From positions 119,422-183,421 of the forward strand of contig NZ_BAFV01000003.1 in NCBI RefSeq assembly GCF_000308515.1: DNA of 64,000 nt, in the 5' to 3' direction. This document shows positions 43,938 through 53,888 of the stretch, one piece after another (position 1 is the stretch's first letter; each line of letters opens with the position of its first letter). This stretch comes from Nocardia carnea NBRC 14403 (GTDB taxonomy: Bacteria > Actinomycetota > Actinomycetes > Mycobacteriales > Mycobacteriaceae). A program made the position numbers and the translations under genes. Under the pieces are notes generated by a model. That model was not told where the DNA came from. It did not search any database and worked only from the letters and a program-made list of their open reading frames with translations.

Positions 43938-45077
43938 TCAGCCGACGGCCGCGGATTCGGTACCCGCCAGCTGGGATCCCACCGCGCGCAGCGCTGTCAG
44001 ATCGGTGACATCGAACGGCAGCGCGGTCACCGAGACCATCGGCACCCGCGGATGCGCACCGGTGAACCGGTGCAGCAGATGTTGCTCACGCCGGGCGGTT
44101 GCCACCCGGTGGGCGTGGACGCGCAGCACTCCGGCGGTCAGCGGATCGGATTCGCCCAACCGGTCGGCGGCGGTCAGGGCGTGATCGGCCGGAAGCGAGC
44201 ACAGCACCGGATGGGTGCGGTTGAGCACCAGCCCGGCCAGCGGCATCCGCTCGGTCGACAACCGATCCACGAAGAACGATGCCTCGCGCAGTGCATCGGG
44301 TTCCGGGGCGGCGATCACCAGGAAATGCGTGCCGGGTTTGGCCAGCATCGCGAAGGTGCGATTCGCCCGCTCTTGGAAGCCGCCGAACAGCGATTCCAGC
44401 GATTGCAGGAAATTCGAGGCGTCCTTGAGCATCTGACCGCCCACAATGGTCGATACCCCGCGTACCGCCAGACTCATCGCGCCGGTGACGAACCGCCCGA
44501 CCCCCCGGCCGGGGGCCATGATGACCCGGATCATGCGGCCTTCGAGGAAAGTTCCCAGCCGTTTCGGTGCGTCGAGGAAATCCAGCGCATTCCGCGACGG
44601 CGGGGTGTCCACGACGATCAGGTCCCATTCCTTGCGCCCCGCCAGCTGGCCCAGCTTCTCCATCGCCATGTACTCCTGGGTGCCACCGAACGATGAGGCC
44701 ACCGCCTGGTAGAAGGGGTTGGCGAAGATCTGTTCGGCCTTTTCCGGCGTGGTGTGTTCGAGCACCATTTCGTCGAATGTGCGCCGCATGTTCAGCATCA
44801 TGGCGTGTAGTTCGCCCTTGACCTCGGGACCCAGGTCCACCCGCTGCGGGCTGTTGTCCAGATCCGCGACCCCCAGCGACTGGGCCAGTCGCCGCGCCGG
44901 GTCGATGGTGAGAACCACGACCTTGCGTCCCTGTTCGGCCGCGCGTAAGGCGATCGCCGCAGCCGTGGTGGTCTTGCCGACGCCGCCGGAACCGCAACAC
45001 ACCACGACGCGGGCGCCGGGGTCGGCGAGGATGCCGGAGATGTCCAGGGGTGCCGGGCCGGCCGGTCGGGTGCTCAT
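43938..45077 (-). CDS. ArsA/GET3-like ATPase, second of a pair (Rv3680-like)
   Basis: A 379-residue ArsA-family ATPase: [21 protein letters not shown] (deviant Walker A, in two parts), [17 protein letters not shown] (A-prime-like), [21 protein letters not shown] (switch). Only one NTPase domain is present, so it probably pairs with the upstream paralogue. In mycobacteria the pair Rv3679-Rv3680 is implicated in resistance to reductive and reactive-intermediate stress, not arsenic efflux. It overlaps the first gene by 4 bases (ATGA). Confidence 0.87.
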   Translation of the reverse strand: MSTRPAGPAPLDISGILADPGARVVVCCGSGGVGKTTTAAAIALRAAEQGRKVVVLTIDPARRLAQSLGVADLDNSPQRVDLGPEVKGELHAMMLNMRRTFDEMVLEHTTPEKAEQIFANPFYQAVASSFGGTQEYMAMEKLGQLAGRKEWDLIVVDTPPSRNALDFLDAPKRLGTFLEGRMIRVIMAPGRGVGRFVTGAMSLAVRGVSTIVGGQMLKDASNFLQSLESLFGGFQERANRTFAMLAKPGTHFLVIAAPEPDALREASFFVDRLSTERMPLAGLVLNRTHPVLCSLPADHALTAADRLGESDPLTAGVLRVHAHRVATARREQHLLHRFTGAHPRVPMVSVTALPFDVTDLTALRAVGSQLAGTESAAVG

Positions 45078-46111
45078 CGGACTCCCTGTTCCGTCAGGTA
45101 GGAGGCCAGCTCGTACAGGCCGCCTAGGTCCATCCCCTCGTCGAGGGTGGGTAGCTGTAATCGCGCGATATCCAGATCCAGCAGGTCTGTGGCGCTCTGC
45201 TCCTGGGCGCTCAACACGGTCGAATGCTCGACCGTCTCAGTGAGCAGGCCCGCGAAATCGGCCGCCGTCAGGGTGATCCCGGCGGCTTCCAGACCGGCGC
45301 GGAGGGCCTCGGTATCGAGCTCACCCGCGGCCGCGGCCGTGCGGGTTTCCGCACTCAGCGGGCTCTGCGCGGCGCGATTGACGATGACACTGCCGATCCG
45401 CAGATCGTTCGCGCTCAATTCCGCCACGGCATCGAGGGTCTCCTGAACGGGCAGCGCCTCGAGGAGGGTGACCAGGTGGATCATCGTCTGATCCGAATGC
45501 AGCAGCCGGGATACGCTCTCGGCCTGCCCGGCGATCGGGCCCCCCTTGGCGAGTTCGGCCATTGCCTTGGTGACATCCAGGAAGCTCGCGATCCGACCGG
45601 TCGGCGGGGCGTCGACCACAACCTCGTCGTAGACCGGCGAGCCCTGCTTGTCGACCCGGACCACGCATTCCTTGATCTTGCCGGTCAGGATGACATCGCG
45701 CAGGCCCGGCGCGATCGTGGTGACGAAATCGATCGCCCCCATCCGGCGCATCGCCCGCCCGGCGAAGCCGAGATTGTAGAACATATCGAGGTATTCGAGG
45801 AAGGCGTGCTCGATATCGAGTGCCAATGCCACGACCTCGCCGCCACCGTCGGCGGTGGCGATCTTCGTTTCGGTGGGTGGCAGCGGCGGCAGGTCGAACA
45901 GTTGCGCGATCGATTGCCGGTTCTCCACCTCGACCAGCAGTACGCGCCGTCCACCCGCGGCCAGCGCCAGCGCGAGCGCCCCGGCGACCGTGGACTTACC
46001 GGTGCCGCCTTTACCGGATACGTAGTGCAGCCGGGCGTTCGCCGCACGCTCGGGCCATCCGGTTTTCATATCCGGGTGGGCCGATTCCGACATCGTCGTT
46101 GGTTCTGCCAC
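45074..46111 (-). CDS. ArsA/GET3-like ATPase, first of a pair (Rv3679-like)
   Basis: A 345-residue ArsA-family ATPase: [21 protein letters not shown] (deviant Walker A, KGGTGKS), [36 protein letters not shown]. It probably forms a heterodimer with the downstream ATPase. GTG 46111 is the likely start since TAGGCT ends 7 bases upstream; the frame is open much further but those residues look non-coding. Divergent from the DUF4177 gene, so a shared promoter region of about 150 bases controls both sides. Confidence 0.87.
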   Translation of the reverse strand: MAEPTTMSESAHPDMKTGWPERAANARLHYVSGKGGTGKSTVAGALALALAAGGRRVLLVEVENRQSIAQLFDLPPLPPTETKIATADGGGEVVALALDIEHAFLEYLDMFYNLGFAGRAMRRMGAIDFVTTIAPGLRDVILTGKIKECVVRVDKQGSPVYDEVVVDAPPTGRIASFLDVTKAMAELAKGGPIAGQAESVSRLLHSDQTMIHLVTLLEALPVQETLDAVAELSANDLRIGSVIVNRAAQSPLSAETRTAAAAGELDTEALRAGLEAAGITLTAADFAGLLTETVEHSTVLSAQEQSATDLLDLDIARLQLPTLDEGMDLGGLYELASYLTEQGVR

Positions 46112-46118
46112 GGTCGCG

Positions 46119-46124
46119 AGCCTA
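46119..46124 (-). promoter_or_regulatory. -10 element (TAGGCT) of the ArsA-like operon
   Basis: TAGGCT ends 7 bases upstream of GTG 46111; leaderless arrangement. Confidence 0.5.
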
Positions 46125-46247
46125 TAACCCGGACTGGACGGATGCCCGCATACTCCGGATTGTCCCGCTGTGGTGTACCAGACACCGGGACCCGGCACCT
46201 GTTCGGTCACACCCGGTCCTGCGCCCGGTACTCGGCCCGGGACCCAG

Positions 46248-46253
46248 TACGCT
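46248..46253 (+). promoter_or_regulatory. -10 element (TACGCT) of the DUF4177-RidA-MBL cluster
   Basis: TACGCT ends 8 bases upstream of ATG 46262, without a Shine-Dalgarno sequence. Confidence 0.45.
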
Positions 46254-46261
46254 CGGTGCGC

Positions 46262-46426
46262 ATGAGCGATATCACCTCGTGGGAGTACGCGACCGTGCCG
46301 CTGCTGACGCATGCGACCAAACAGATTCTGGACCAGTGGGGCGCCGACGGCTGGGAATTGGTGACCGTGCTGCCCGGCCCGACCGGTGAGCAGCATGTCG
46401 CGTACCTGAAGCGGCCGAAGCAGTAA
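46262..46426 (+). CDS. DUF4177 small protein
   Basis: A 54-residue DUF4177 protein (SWEYATVPLLTHATKQILDQ, WGADGWELVTVLPG), a compact alpha/beta fold of unknown function. Matches Rv3678A in position and length. The RidA gene begins 20 bases after the stop, so they are probably co-transcribed. Confidence 0.85.
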   Translation: MSDITSWEYATVPLLTHATKQILDQWGADGWELVTVLPGPTGEQHVAYLKRPKQ

Positions 46427-46446
46427 GCGTCGTGGGGGAATCCAAC

Positions 46447-46917
46447 GTGAGCGGACCCGCTACCGAATGGCGCGTGAACCTCGACCGGCTGGGGCTGACG
46501 GTGCCCGAGGTCGTGGCCCCCGTCGCCGCCTATGTGCCGGCGGTGCGTAGCGGCGCGCATGTCTACACCTCCGGGCAGTTGCCGTTCGTATCGGGCGAAC
46601 TGACGGCGGTCGGCAAGGTCGGTGCGGAGGTATCGCTCGACGAGGCGGTGCTCGCGGCCCGCTGGTGCGCGCTCAACGCACTGGCGGCCGTGCACGATCT
46701 GGTGGGCCTCGACGAGGTTGTGCGGATCGTGAAGGTCGTCGGTTTCGTGGCCTCGGCACCCGGGTTCACCGATCAGCCACTGGTGATCAACGGCGCCTCG
46801 GAATTTCTGGGTGAGGTGTTCGGCCCCGCCGGTGCACATGCGCGTTCGGCGGTCGGCGTTTTCGAGTTGCCCAAGAACACCCCGGTCGAGGTCGAATTGA
46901 TCGCCGAGGTCCGATAG
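46447..46917 (+). CDS. RidA/YjgF-family protein
   Basis: A 156-residue RidA-superfamily protein. Classical members deaminate reactive enamine/imine intermediates from pyridoxal-phosphate enzymes. Here the core is present (GAHVYTSGQLPFV, LDEAVLAARWCALNALAAVHDLVG in two helices, RIVKVVGFVAS), but the catalytic Arg of archetypal RidA is not obvious, placing it in a divergent subgroup. GTG 46447 has GGGGGAA 6 bases upstream; GTG 46432 is an alternative. Corresponds to Rv3678c. Confidence 0.85.
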   Translation: MSGPATEWRVNLDRLGLTVPEVVAPVAAYVPAVRSGAHVYTSGQLPFVSGELTAVGKVGAEVSLDEAVLAARWCALNALAAVHDLVGLDEVVRIVKVVGFVASAPGFTDQPLVINGASEFLGEVFGPAGAHARSAVGVFELPKNTPVEVELIAEVR

Positions 46918-47129
46918 GCGCGCCCCCACACGGGCGAACCGGAAGGGAATGGGCGGAGTGCGGATTGTCACTTCGCCCAGCGAATCTGTCCGACCTTCCT
47001 GTGGCTGTGGGAATCTGCTGTGAGGCTGCGGGTACGCCGGACTGTCCCGGGGTCCGGGACCTGGACCGGAGTTGCGGCGCCGTGGACCGTAGATTCGACT
47101 CTGTTGCTTTCTGATCGGAGGTGTCGTCG

Positions 47130-47924
47130 ATGACACTCGCCCATCCCGCCTATGGGAAATTGCGTGCCGTCACGCCGACCGCGGCGGTACTGCTCGCGAA
47201 CAATCCGGGGCCGATGACCCTGGACGGAACCAACACCTGGATTCTGCGGGCTCCCGGGCACACCGACTGCGTAGTGGTCGATCCGGGACCGGACGATTCG
47301 ACGCATATCGCCGCAATTGCCGCGGCGACCGGTGGTGCGGTGGCGCTCACGCTCATCACTCACCGCCATCCGGACCACACCGGCGGGATCGACGAACTGG
47401 TCCGGTTGACCGGGTCGCCGGTACGCGCCATGGAAGCGGAGTTCCTGCGCGGCGATGTCGCGCCGCTGACCGACGGTGAGGTCATCGAAATCGCCGGTCT
47501 GCGGATCACCGTGCTGCACACCCCTGGGCATACCGCCGATTCGGTGAGCTTCCTACTCGCGGACGCGGTGCTGTCCGGCGACACCGTCCTGGGTCGCGGT
47601 ACCACCGTGCTGGACCGTGACGGGACACTGCGCGACTACCTGCGCTCGATGGACCGGTTGCTGGAGGAGGGGGCAGGACGGGCACTGCTACCCGCGCACG
47701 GGCCGGACCATCCGGATCTGGAACCGGTCGCGCGGTACTACATCGCCCACCGGCACGAGCGGCTCGAGCAGGTCCGCTCCGCGCTCGACGAACTCGGTGC
47801 GGACGCCGACGCCATGGACGTGGTGCGCAAGGTGTACGTGGATGTGGACGAGAGTATGTGGCCGATGGCCCGCAACTCGGTCGAATCCCAGCTCACCTAT
47901 CTGCGGTCCGAAGCGGACGCCTGA
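47130..47924 (+). CDS. Metallo-beta-lactamase-fold hydrolase (LACTB2-like)
   Basis: A 264-residue MBL-fold protein: THRHPDHTGGIDELV holds the HxHxDH metal motif, VLHTPGHTADSVSFLL and VLSGDTVLG the further ligands; the C-terminal helical extension (HERLEQVRSALDEL...) is that of LACTB2-type hydrolases, some of which are ribonucleases or thioesterases. Matches Rv3677c. ATG 47130 has GGAGGTG 7 bases upstream. Convergent to crp with two hairpins between. Confidence 0.87.
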   Translation: MTLAHPAYGKLRAVTPTAAVLLANNPGPMTLDGTNTWILRAPGHTDCVVVDPGPDDSTHIAAIAAATGGAVALTLITHRHPDHTGGIDELVRLTGSPVRAMEAEFLRGDVAPLTDGEVIEIAGLRITVLHTPGHTADSVSFLLADAVLSGDTVLGRGTTVLDRDGTLRDYLRSMDRLLEEGAGRALLPAHGPDHPDLEPVARYYIAHRHERLEQVRSALDELGADADAMDVVRKVYVDVDESMWPMARNSVESQLTYLRSEADA

Positions 47925-48140
47925 GCGGGTTATCGCGTTCGACCGTTGGCCGTGCACGGATCGGTGCGGGCGTCCCGAACACGAGCCGATACGCGGGTTG
48001 TAGCCGGTCTGCATCGGCGGATCAGCTGCCGGATGGTGTTGACCTGAACGTCGACTCGGCAAAGCCGCCTCTGCGGCGCCTACAAGTCAGGTCTGTGACT
48101 GAACGGCAGCTCGCGCCGCCGGCGGTCCCGAGCAGGACAG

Positions 48141-48175
48141 CGGTACCCGGCTATCTGCGCTGCAGCCGGGTACCG
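48141..48175. terminator. Hairpin between MBL hydrolase and crp
   Basis: An 11-base perfect stem CGGTACCCGGC / GCCGGGTACCG with a 13-base loop, in the 337-base gap between convergent genes. No small gene is supported in the rest of that gap (47925-48261). Confidence 0.7.
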
Positions 48176-48198
48176 ACGAACAAACGACCCCGAGAACC

Positions 48199-48233
48199 GT
48201 TCACGGTGGCCGGGCGATACTGCCGCCGTGAAC
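48199..48233 (-). terminator. Second hairpin, 28 bases beyond the crp stop
   Basis: GTTCACGG / CCGTGAAC, 8 perfect pairs with a 19-base loop that contains further GC pairing. Probably terminates crp on the minus strand. Confidence 0.55.
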
Positions 48234-48261
48234 CACGGCGCTCGTAACCCGGTCGTGCGAA

Positions 48262-48936
48262 TCAGCGCGCCCGGCGGGCCAGCCGTTCGGAATCGGAGAT
48301 CAGCACGCTCTTGCCCTCGAGACGCAGCCAGCCGCGATGCGCGAAATCGGCGAGCGCCTTGTTGACCGTTTCCCGGGAAGCGCCCACCAACTGGGCGATC
48401 TCCTCCTGGGTCAGGTCGTGGGTGACGCGCAGCGCACCGGCCTCCTGGGTCCCGAAACGCTGGGCGAGCTGCAGCAGCGCCTTCGCGACCCGGCCGGGGA
48501 CGTCGGTGAAGATCAGGTCCGCGAGGTTGTTGTTGGTGCGGCGCAGGCGGCGGGCCAACACGCGCAGCAGCTGCTCCGCGATCTCGGGGCGCTGATCGAT
48601 CCAGGACTTGAGCGCGTCCCGGTCCATCGTGACGGCGCGGACCTCGGTCACCGTGGTGGCCGTGGAGGTACGCGGGCCCGGATCGAAGATGGACAGTTCG
48701 CCGAACATATCCGACGGTCCCATGATGGTCAGCAGGTTTTCCCGGCCGTCCGGGGAACGGCGGCCGAGCTTCACTTTGCCGGCGGTGATGATGTACAGCC
48801 GATCGCCTGGTTCACCTTCGTTGAAGATGACGTGGCCGCGGGGGAAATCCACGGGCTGCAGCTGTTTGGCGAGCGCAGCCACCGCGGTGGGCTCAACGCC
48901 TTGGAAGATGCCGGCTCTGGCGAGGGCCTCGTCCAC
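48262..48936 (-). CDS. crp: cAMP receptor protein-type transcription factor
   Basis: A CRP/FNR-family global regulator of 224 residues, the length of Rv3676. Cyclic-nucleotide domain with [18 protein letters not shown] (Glu and Arg phosphate-contact positions present), dimer helix, then a winged helix-turn-helix whose recognition helix lies in [20 protein letters not shown]. Binds TGTGA-N6-TCACA type sites. GTG 48936 has AAGGAG 8 bases upstream. A plausible target, whiB4, is in the window. Confidence 0.95.
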   Translation of the reverse strand: MDEALARAGIFQGVEPTAVAALAKQLQPVDFPRGHVIFNEGEPGDRLYIITAGKVKLGRRSPDGRENLLTIMGPSDMFGELSIFDPGPRTSTATTVTEVRAVTMDRDALKSWIDQRPEIAEQLLRVLARRLRRTNNNLADLIFTDVPGRVAKALLQLAQRFGTQEAGALRVTHDLTQEEIAQLVGASRETVNKALADFAHRGWLRLEGKSVLISDSERLARRAR

Positions 48937-49090
48937 GAATGTGCTCCTTATCGGGAATGGCTGTAGTCGTCGGACCGAAGCAGTTCGGCCGACAGTGCAG
49001 TCTACGCGGCCTTATCGACGCGCAGTGACAGACACCACGAAAGGCAGGTTAACCGGGGGCTGTCCGGTCCACGGCAGTGGGCGCGCCGAA

Positions 49091-49345
49091 TCAGCTCGCC
49101 CGGGCGATATCGAGGGGTTCCTCGGCCTCCTCGCTACGGTTGCGACGTCGGCGCATACGTGCGACCGCCGCCGGTAGGCCGAGTTTGGTGAGCTCGTTGA
49201 CCTCGGCGTTGCTGGCTTTGTCCAGGTAGGCCTGGACCTCCTCGTCGGGCTCGACAAGTTTGCGAAGACGGTTCTCCACTCGTTCCATACCGAGGGCGAA
49301 CAGCATCAACACCACTGGGAAGAGCGCCACAGCGAGTCCTTGCAT
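49091..49345 (-). CDS. Small membrane protein (Rv3675-like position)
   Basis: An 84-residue protein with one N-terminal membrane helix ([17 protein letters not shown]) and a charged cytosolic part ([20 protein letters not shown], then RMRRRRNR). Function unknown. The gene sits between crp and nth, where mycobacteria have the membrane protein gene Rv3675. ATG 49345 is chosen since the helix starts there; the frame continues upstream into sequence antisense to nth. Confidence 0.65.
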   Translation of the reverse strand: MQGLAVALFPVVLMLFALGMERVENRLRKLVEPDEEVQAYLDKASNAEVNELTKLGLPAAVARMRRRRNRSEEAEEPLDIARAS

Positions 49346-49424
49346 GCCGGGTAGTAAACACGGTCGAGGTCTCAGATGGAATACGGGACCAGAACTGGCA
49401 GGGCAAGGTTGTCGGTGGGTTCCG

Positions 49425-49430
49425 TATGGT
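49425..49430 (+). promoter_or_regulatory. -10 element (TATGGT) of nth
   Basis: TATGGT ends 6 bases upstream of GTG 49437, without Shine-Dalgarno, so the mRNA is probably leaderless and the start is set at 49437. Confidence 0.5.
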
Positions 49431-49436
49431 GGATGG

Positions 49437-50270
49437 GTGCGAATCTCCCCCTCCGATACCGCCGGAAGCCCCCTTTCCGGAACAGCCGCCGCGGATGCGG
49501 CGCCCTCGGTTTCCGGCGGGGTACGAAATCGGAAAACCGGTTCCCGACCGGCTGAAACCCGATTGGGTCTGGTGCGCCGTGCACGCCGTATGAACCGGAT
49601 GCTGGCGCGGGCATTTCCGGATGCGCACTGCGAATTGGATTTCGGTAATCCACTGGAATTGGCGGTCGCCACGATCCTGTCGGCGCAGTGCACGGATGTA
49701 CGAGTGAATATGACCACTCCGGCGCTTTTCGCCGCCTATCCGGATGCCCGGGCCTATGCCGAGGCGAACCGTACGGAGCTGGAGGAACTCATCCGGCCGA
49801 CGGGTTTCTACCGCAACAAGGCCAATTCGCTGATCGGTCTCGGACAGGCGCTGCTCGAACGGCACGACGGTGAATTACCTCACACGATGGCGGAGCTGGT
49901 CCGATTGCCCGGGATCGGCCGCAAGACTGCCAATGTCATTCTCGGGAACGCGTTCGGGATTCCGGGTATCACGGTCGATACGCATTTCGGGCGGCTGGTG
50001 CGTCGCTGGGGCTGGACGACCGAGGAGGATCCGGTCAAGGTCGAGCACATCGTGGGTGCGCTCATCGAACGCAAGGAGTGGACACTGCTGTCCCATCGGG
50101 TGATCTTCCACGGGCGCCGTGTCTGTCATGCCCGTAAACCTGCGTGTGGTGTGTGTGTCCTGGCCAAGGATTGTCCTTCGTTCGGCGCCGGCCCGACCGA
50201 TCCCGATACGGCCGCGGCTCTGGTGAAAGGACCGGAGGCCGCACATCTGCTCGAACTGGTGGGCCGGTGA
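49437..50270 (+). CDS. nth: Endonuclease III
   Basis: A DNA glycosylase/AP lyase of 277 residues that removes oxidised pyrimidines. After a 40-residue polar extension: [10 protein letters not shown], helix-hairpin-helix [14 protein letters not shown] with the catalytic Lys, [10 protein letters not shown] with the catalytic Asp, and a C-terminal [4Fe-4S] loop [17 protein letters not shown] (CX6CX2CX5C). The following thioredoxin-like gene overlaps the stop by 3 bases (GTGA), so nth heads a four-gene operon nth-thioredoxin-NUDIX-marP. Confidence 0.95.
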   Translation: MRISPSDTAGSPLSGTAAADAAPSVSGGVRNRKTGSRPAETRLGLVRRARRMNRMLARAFPDAHCELDFGNPLELAVATILSAQCTDVRVNMTTPALFAAYPDARAYAEANRTELEELIRPTGFYRNKANSLIGLGQALLERHDGELPHTMAELVRLPGIGRKTANVILGNAFGIPGITVDTHFGRLVRRWGWTTEEDPVKVEHIVGALIERKEWTLLSHRVIFHGRRVCHARKPACGVCVLAKDCPSFGAGPTDPDTAAALVKGPEAAHLLELVGR

Positions 50271-50923
50271 GCCGACCGGTTTTGTGGAAATGGGCGTTGA
50301 CGGCAGTGATTGTGGCTCTGGCGGCGGCGGTGGCGTTGTGGCCGCGCGGCGGTTCGGATTCCGAGGGCACCGGGGCATCTCCGGAACCTGCCCGCGGGGT
50401 CGATCCCGCGCTGCGGCAGGCCTCGGGCGCCGCGATCTGCCCCCCGGGCTCCGATTCCCCGCCGGCGGCGGGACCGCTGGCGGATATCGTCCTGACCTGC
50501 CTCGCCGATGGCACTCGCGCCACGCCCGGCCGGATGACCGGCACCCCGATGGTGCTGAACCTGTGGGCCTACTGGTGTGAGCCCTGCCGGGCCGAATTGC
50601 CGTTGTTCCAGGAGTATGCGGACCGGGCGGGTTCCGCGGTGCGGGTGCTGACCGTGCACAGCGATCCGGACGAGGCGAAAGCCTTATCGCTGCTGGCCGC
50701 GCTGAATCAGGATCTCCGCGCCCGGCACCGGCCGGAACTGCGGCTGCCCGGCCTGCAGGATCCCGACGCCCGGGTGCGCACGGCAGCGAATGCTCCGAAT
50801 GCGCTACCGATCACGGTGCTGATCCGGCCGGATGGTTCGATTGCCGAATACGTCGCCCGCCCGTTCCGCGATGTCGCCGATATCGCCGATACCGTGGCCG
50901 GTGCCCTGGGAGTTACCGCATGA
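50267..50923 (+). CDS. Membrane-anchored TlpA-like thioredoxin
   Basis: A 218-residue extracytoplasmic thioredoxin-fold protein. N-terminal helix ([17 protein letters not shown]) anchors it; active-site CEPC in [18 protein letters not shown] near residue 105; cis-Pro region [11 protein letters not shown]. Two further cysteines lie at AICPPG and VLTCLADG. Probably reduces or oxidises cell-wall protein disulfides. Matches Rv3673c. Overlaps both neighbours by 3-4 bases. Confidence 0.88.
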   Translation: MSRPVLWKWALTAVIVALAAAVALWPRGGSDSEGTGASPEPARGVDPALRQASGAAICPPGSDSPPAAGPLADIVLTCLADGTRATPGRMTGTPMVLNLWAYWCEPCRAELPLFQEYADRAGSAVRVLTVHSDPDEAKALSLLAALNQDLRARHRPELRLPGLQDPDARVRTAANAPNALPITVLIRPDGSIAEYVARPFRDVADIADTVAGALGVTA

Positions 50924-51624
50924 CCGAAGAACAATTGCCGCCCTGGCTGAGCAGGGCGGCCGGTCCCGGGCAGCCCGATTTCACCGATACCCTGGGGCGG
51001 ACGCGGATTCTGCGCCGCACCATGGCGGGCAAGGTACGCAAGGCCGCCGTACTGGTGCTGTTCGCCGGTGACCCCGCCGGTGATCCGGCGGCGCCGGGCG
51101 GCCTGCCCGCGGATGCCGAGGTACTTCTGACGCAACGTGCTTCCACCATGCGCCAGCACCGCGGCCAGGTCGCCTTCCCCGGTGGTGCGGTCGATCCCGG
51201 TGACGACGGCCCGGTCGATACCGCGCTGCGCGAAGCCTGGGAGGAGACCGGGCTCGACCGCGCGGGCGTCGTACCGGTCACGACCCTGCCCGAGCTGTTC
51301 GTACCGCCCTCCCGTTTCGATGTGACCCCGGTGGTCGCCTATTGGCACACACCGAGCGAAGTACGCGTCATGGATCGGGGAGAAACCGATCGGGTGGTCC
51401 GCGTGCCGATGGCGGACCTGCTGGATCCGGCGAACCGTTTCCTTGTGCGCAGCGCGCTCGGCTACCGTGGCCCGGCGTTCCAGGTGGACGGAATGTTGGT
51501 TTGGGGCCTCACCGGCGGCATACTGGCCGGACTCATGACTTCACTGGGCTGGGAATCGGAATGGGACCGAACCGACGTGCGTGATCTGGAGCAGGCGCTG
51601 GCCGCGGTGGGGATGGTGTTGTGA
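50920..51624 (+). CDS. NUDIX hydrolase, likely CoA pyrophosphatase type
   Basis: A 234-residue NUDIX protein. The box is GGAVDPGDDGPVDTALREAW followed by EETGLD; the REAWEETG core is intact, but the usual first Glu of GX5E is Asp. The CoA-pyrophosphatase signature is approximated by VLLTQRASTMRQHRGQVAFP. It should cleave CoA or a related nucleoside diphosphate derivative. Matches Rv3672c. It overlaps marP by 4 bases. Confidence 0.87.
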   Translation: MTEEQLPPWLSRAAGPGQPDFTDTLGRTRILRRTMAGKVRKAAVLVLFAGDPAGDPAAPGGLPADAEVLLTQRASTMRQHRGQVAFPGGAVDPGDDGPVDTALREAWEETGLDRAGVVPVTTLPELFVPPSRFDVTPVVAYWHTPSEVRVMDRGETDRVVRVPMADLLDPANRFLVRSALGYRGPAFQVDGMLVWGLTGGILAGLMTSLGWESEWDRTDVRDLEQALAAVGMVL

Positions 51625-52814
51625 GCTCTTCGGCGTGGCTCGATATCGCGGTGATCATCCTGGCGCTGGCGGCGGCCACCTCCGGATGGCGCCAGGGCGC
51701 GGTCGGTTCCGCGCTGGCTTTTCTCGGGGTGGTACTGGGCGCTGTCGCCGGGATCCTGATCGCCCCGCATATTCTCGTGCACATCGACGAGGGCCGTAGC
51801 CGGGTTCTGGCCGGTGTGCTGCTCATCGTGCTGCTGGTGATCGTCGGGGAGATCGCCGGGATGGTGCTCGGCCGGGCGGCACGCAGCGGAATGCGGCATC
51901 CCTTCGCCCGCGGCGCCGACAGCACGGTCGGCGCGGTGCTCATGGCCGGCGCGGTACTGGTTACGGCGTGGCTGCTTGCGCTACCGCTGGCAACCTCGTC
52001 GCAGCCGGCCATCGCCTCGGCGATCAACAGCTCCCGGGTGCTCGCCGATGTCAACCGGGTCGCCCCGGATTGGTTGCGCAAACTGCCCAACGAGTTCTCG
52101 AAACTGCTCAACACCTCGGGGCTGCCGGATGTGATCGGGCCGTTCGGGCGCGCTCCCATCGCGGCGGTGGAACCTCCGGATCCGAGTGTGCTGGCCAGTC
52201 CCGTGGCCGAATCGCTGCAGCAGAGTGTCCTGCGTATCCGCGGTGTCGCGCCGAGTTGCCAGCGCGCGCTGGAGGGTTCAGGGTTCGTCGTGGCGCCGGA
52301 GCGGGTGATGACCAACGCGCACGTGGTGGCCGGAACCACCAGCGTGACCGTGGATTCGGCCGCGGGCCCGCTGGAAGCCTCAGTGGTGGAATTCGATCCG
52401 TCCATGGATATTGCGGTGCTGTCGGTGCCCGGTCTCACGGCGCCGGTGATCCCGCAGGCGCCGGAAGCGGCCGGTTCGGGCGAAAGCGCGATCGTGCTCG
52501 GTTATCCGGGCGGCGGCCGCTACACCGCGAGCGCGGCCCGGGTCCGGGAAACCCTGGATCTGAGCGGGCCCACCATCTACCGTGACGGGACCGTCGAACG
52601 CGAGGTGTACACCGTGCGCGGGCAGGTGCGGGCGGGCAACTCGGGTGGGCCGCTGGTCGATACCGAGGGCAATGTGCTGGGCGTGGTCTTCGGTGCCGCC
52701 GTCACCGACGATGACACCGGATACGTGCTGACGCTGAACGAGGTCCACGAACGGATCACCGCGGCGCCCTCGTCGACGGTGCCGGTTGCCACGGGCCCCT
52801 GTGTGCTGAGCTGA
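51621..52814 (+). CDS. marP: Membrane-bound trypsin-like serine protease MarP
   Basis: A 397-residue protease. Four membrane helices in the first 150 residues (CvpA-like region), then an extracytoplasmic chymotrypsin-fold domain with His in MTNAHVVAGTTSV, Asp in FDPSMDIAVLSV and Ser in RAGNSGGPLVDTEG. A Cys pair (PSCQRA and the terminal PCVLS) may form the regulatory disulfide. MarP is needed for pH homeostasis and acid resistance in M. tuberculosis. Last gene of the nth operon. Confidence 0.93.
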   Translation: MSSSAWLDIAVIILALAAATSGWRQGAVGSALAFLGVVLGAVAGILIAPHILVHIDEGRSRVLAGVLLIVLLVIVGEIAGMVLGRAARSGMRHPFARGADSTVGAVLMAGAVLVTAWLLALPLATSSQPAIASAINSSRVLADVNRVAPDWLRKLPNEFSKLLNTSGLPDVIGPFGRAPIAAVEPPDPSVLASPVAESLQQSVLRIRGVAPSCQRALEGSGFVVAPERVMTNAHVVAGTTSVTVDSAAGPLEASVVEFDPSMDIAVLSVPGLTAPVIPQAPEAAGSGESAIVLGYPGGGRYTASAARVRETLDLSGPTIYRDGTVEREVYTVRGQVRAGNSGGPLVDTEGNVLGVVFGAAVTDDDTGYVLTLNEVHERITAAPSSTVPVATGPCVLS

Positions 52815-52842
52815 GTCCGGTAGTCGCGCATACGGGCCGGAC
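52813..52842. terminator. Hairpin between marP and epoxide hydrolase gene
   Basis: AGTCCGG / CCGGACT with a 16-base spacer, in a 42-base convergent gap; the last two bases of the marP stop are included. Confidence 0.5.
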
Positions 52843-52856
52843 TGCTGTGTTCGGGC

Positions 52857-53840
52857 CTAGCTGTCGCGGCTTCGGCGGTCTTCGCCGGAGAGGAGTTTGA
52901 CGATCTCGGCGGTGACCGCCTCCGGATTCTCCTGGTGCGCGAAATGCGCGGCATCGCGGACCGTCACCACCCGCCGGCGCGGCGAGAGGTGTGGTGCGCG
53001 GTGGACCGTATGCGGGAGAATGTAGCGATCGAATTCGCCGCGCATCGAGACCACAGGTATGTCGACGGGTTTGCGCATCACCGCGATGAACCGGCGCCCG
53101 TCCGGACGCCATTGGCTGCGGAATGCCCACCGTTTGTATTCCAGCGCGCAATGAGCCGTGCCGGGTATCCGGATCGCCGAAGCCATCCGGGCCGCGGTAT
53201 CGGCGCATTCGGCGGTCTCGGCCCAGGTAGGTGAACTGCGGCCCGTCAGCAGATCGGCGGCCCCACGGCCGTCTTCGCGGGTGAGCAGATGTTCCGGATA
53301 CCGGGGCAGCTGGGCGCGGAGGAAGCCCGGTAGGAAGGCCCGGCGTTGTGTGTTGTCGCGCCATACCGAGCTCTTGAGTGCCGCCGGGTGCGGTGAGGAC
53401 ACCACGGCGATTCCGCGTACCAGCCGCGGATGCAGCACCGCGGTCGCCCAGCACACCAGACCGCCGTCGGCATGCCCGACCAGCGTCGCGTCGCTGTAGC
53501 CGAGTGCGCGGATCAGCCCCGCGATATCGCCGGCCAGGGTCCAGCCGTCGTAACCGCGTGGGGGTTTGTCGCTGTCACCGTAGCCGCGCAGATCGACCGC
53601 GACGGCGTGATATCCGAGTTCGGCCAGGGCCGTGAGCTGATGCCGCCAGGTCCACCAGAAATCGGCGAATCCGTGCAGTAACACCACCAGTTGCGGCGCT
53701 GGGTCACCGGCCCCGGCGCGGTTGTCGCCGGGGCCCGCGGAAGCTACGTGCAGCCGTATCCCGTTGGCGTGCACATCACGGTGCGTCCAGACGCCGTCGT
53801 AGCGCACGCTCGACGGGTCCGGGGGAAAGTTCGACGCCAC
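52857..53840 (-). CDS. ephE: Alpha/beta hydrolase, epoxide hydrolase type (EphE-like)
   Basis: A 327-residue alpha/beta hydrolase. Oxyanion motif LLHGFADFWWTWR, nucleophile Asp in TLVGHADGGLVCWAT (Asp not Ser, as in epoxide hydrolases and dehalogenases), acid near RGEFDRYI, His in DAAHFAHQENPEAV. It should open an epoxide by way of an ester intermediate. Corresponds to Rv3670. GTG start at 53840. Confidence 0.87.
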   Translation of the reverse strand: MASNFPPDPSSVRYDGVWTHRDVHANGIRLHVASAGPGDNRAGAGDPAPQLVVLLHGFADFWWTWRHQLTALAELGYHAVAVDLRGYGDSDKPPRGYDGWTLAGDIAGLIRALGYSDATLVGHADGGLVCWATAVLHPRLVRGIAVVSSPHPAALKSSVWRDNTQRRAFLPGFLRAQLPRYPEHLLTREDGRGAADLLTGRSSPTWAETAECADTAARMASAIRIPGTAHCALEYKRWAFRSQWRPDGRRFIAVMRKPVDIPVVSMRGEFDRYILPHTVHRAPHLSPRRRVVTVRDAAHFAHQENPEAVTAEIVKLLSGEDRRSRDS

Positions 53841-53888
53841 GGCGTCCGAGCGTAGTGAACCCCCGGCCGCGTCCGGTGTCTGACCCGC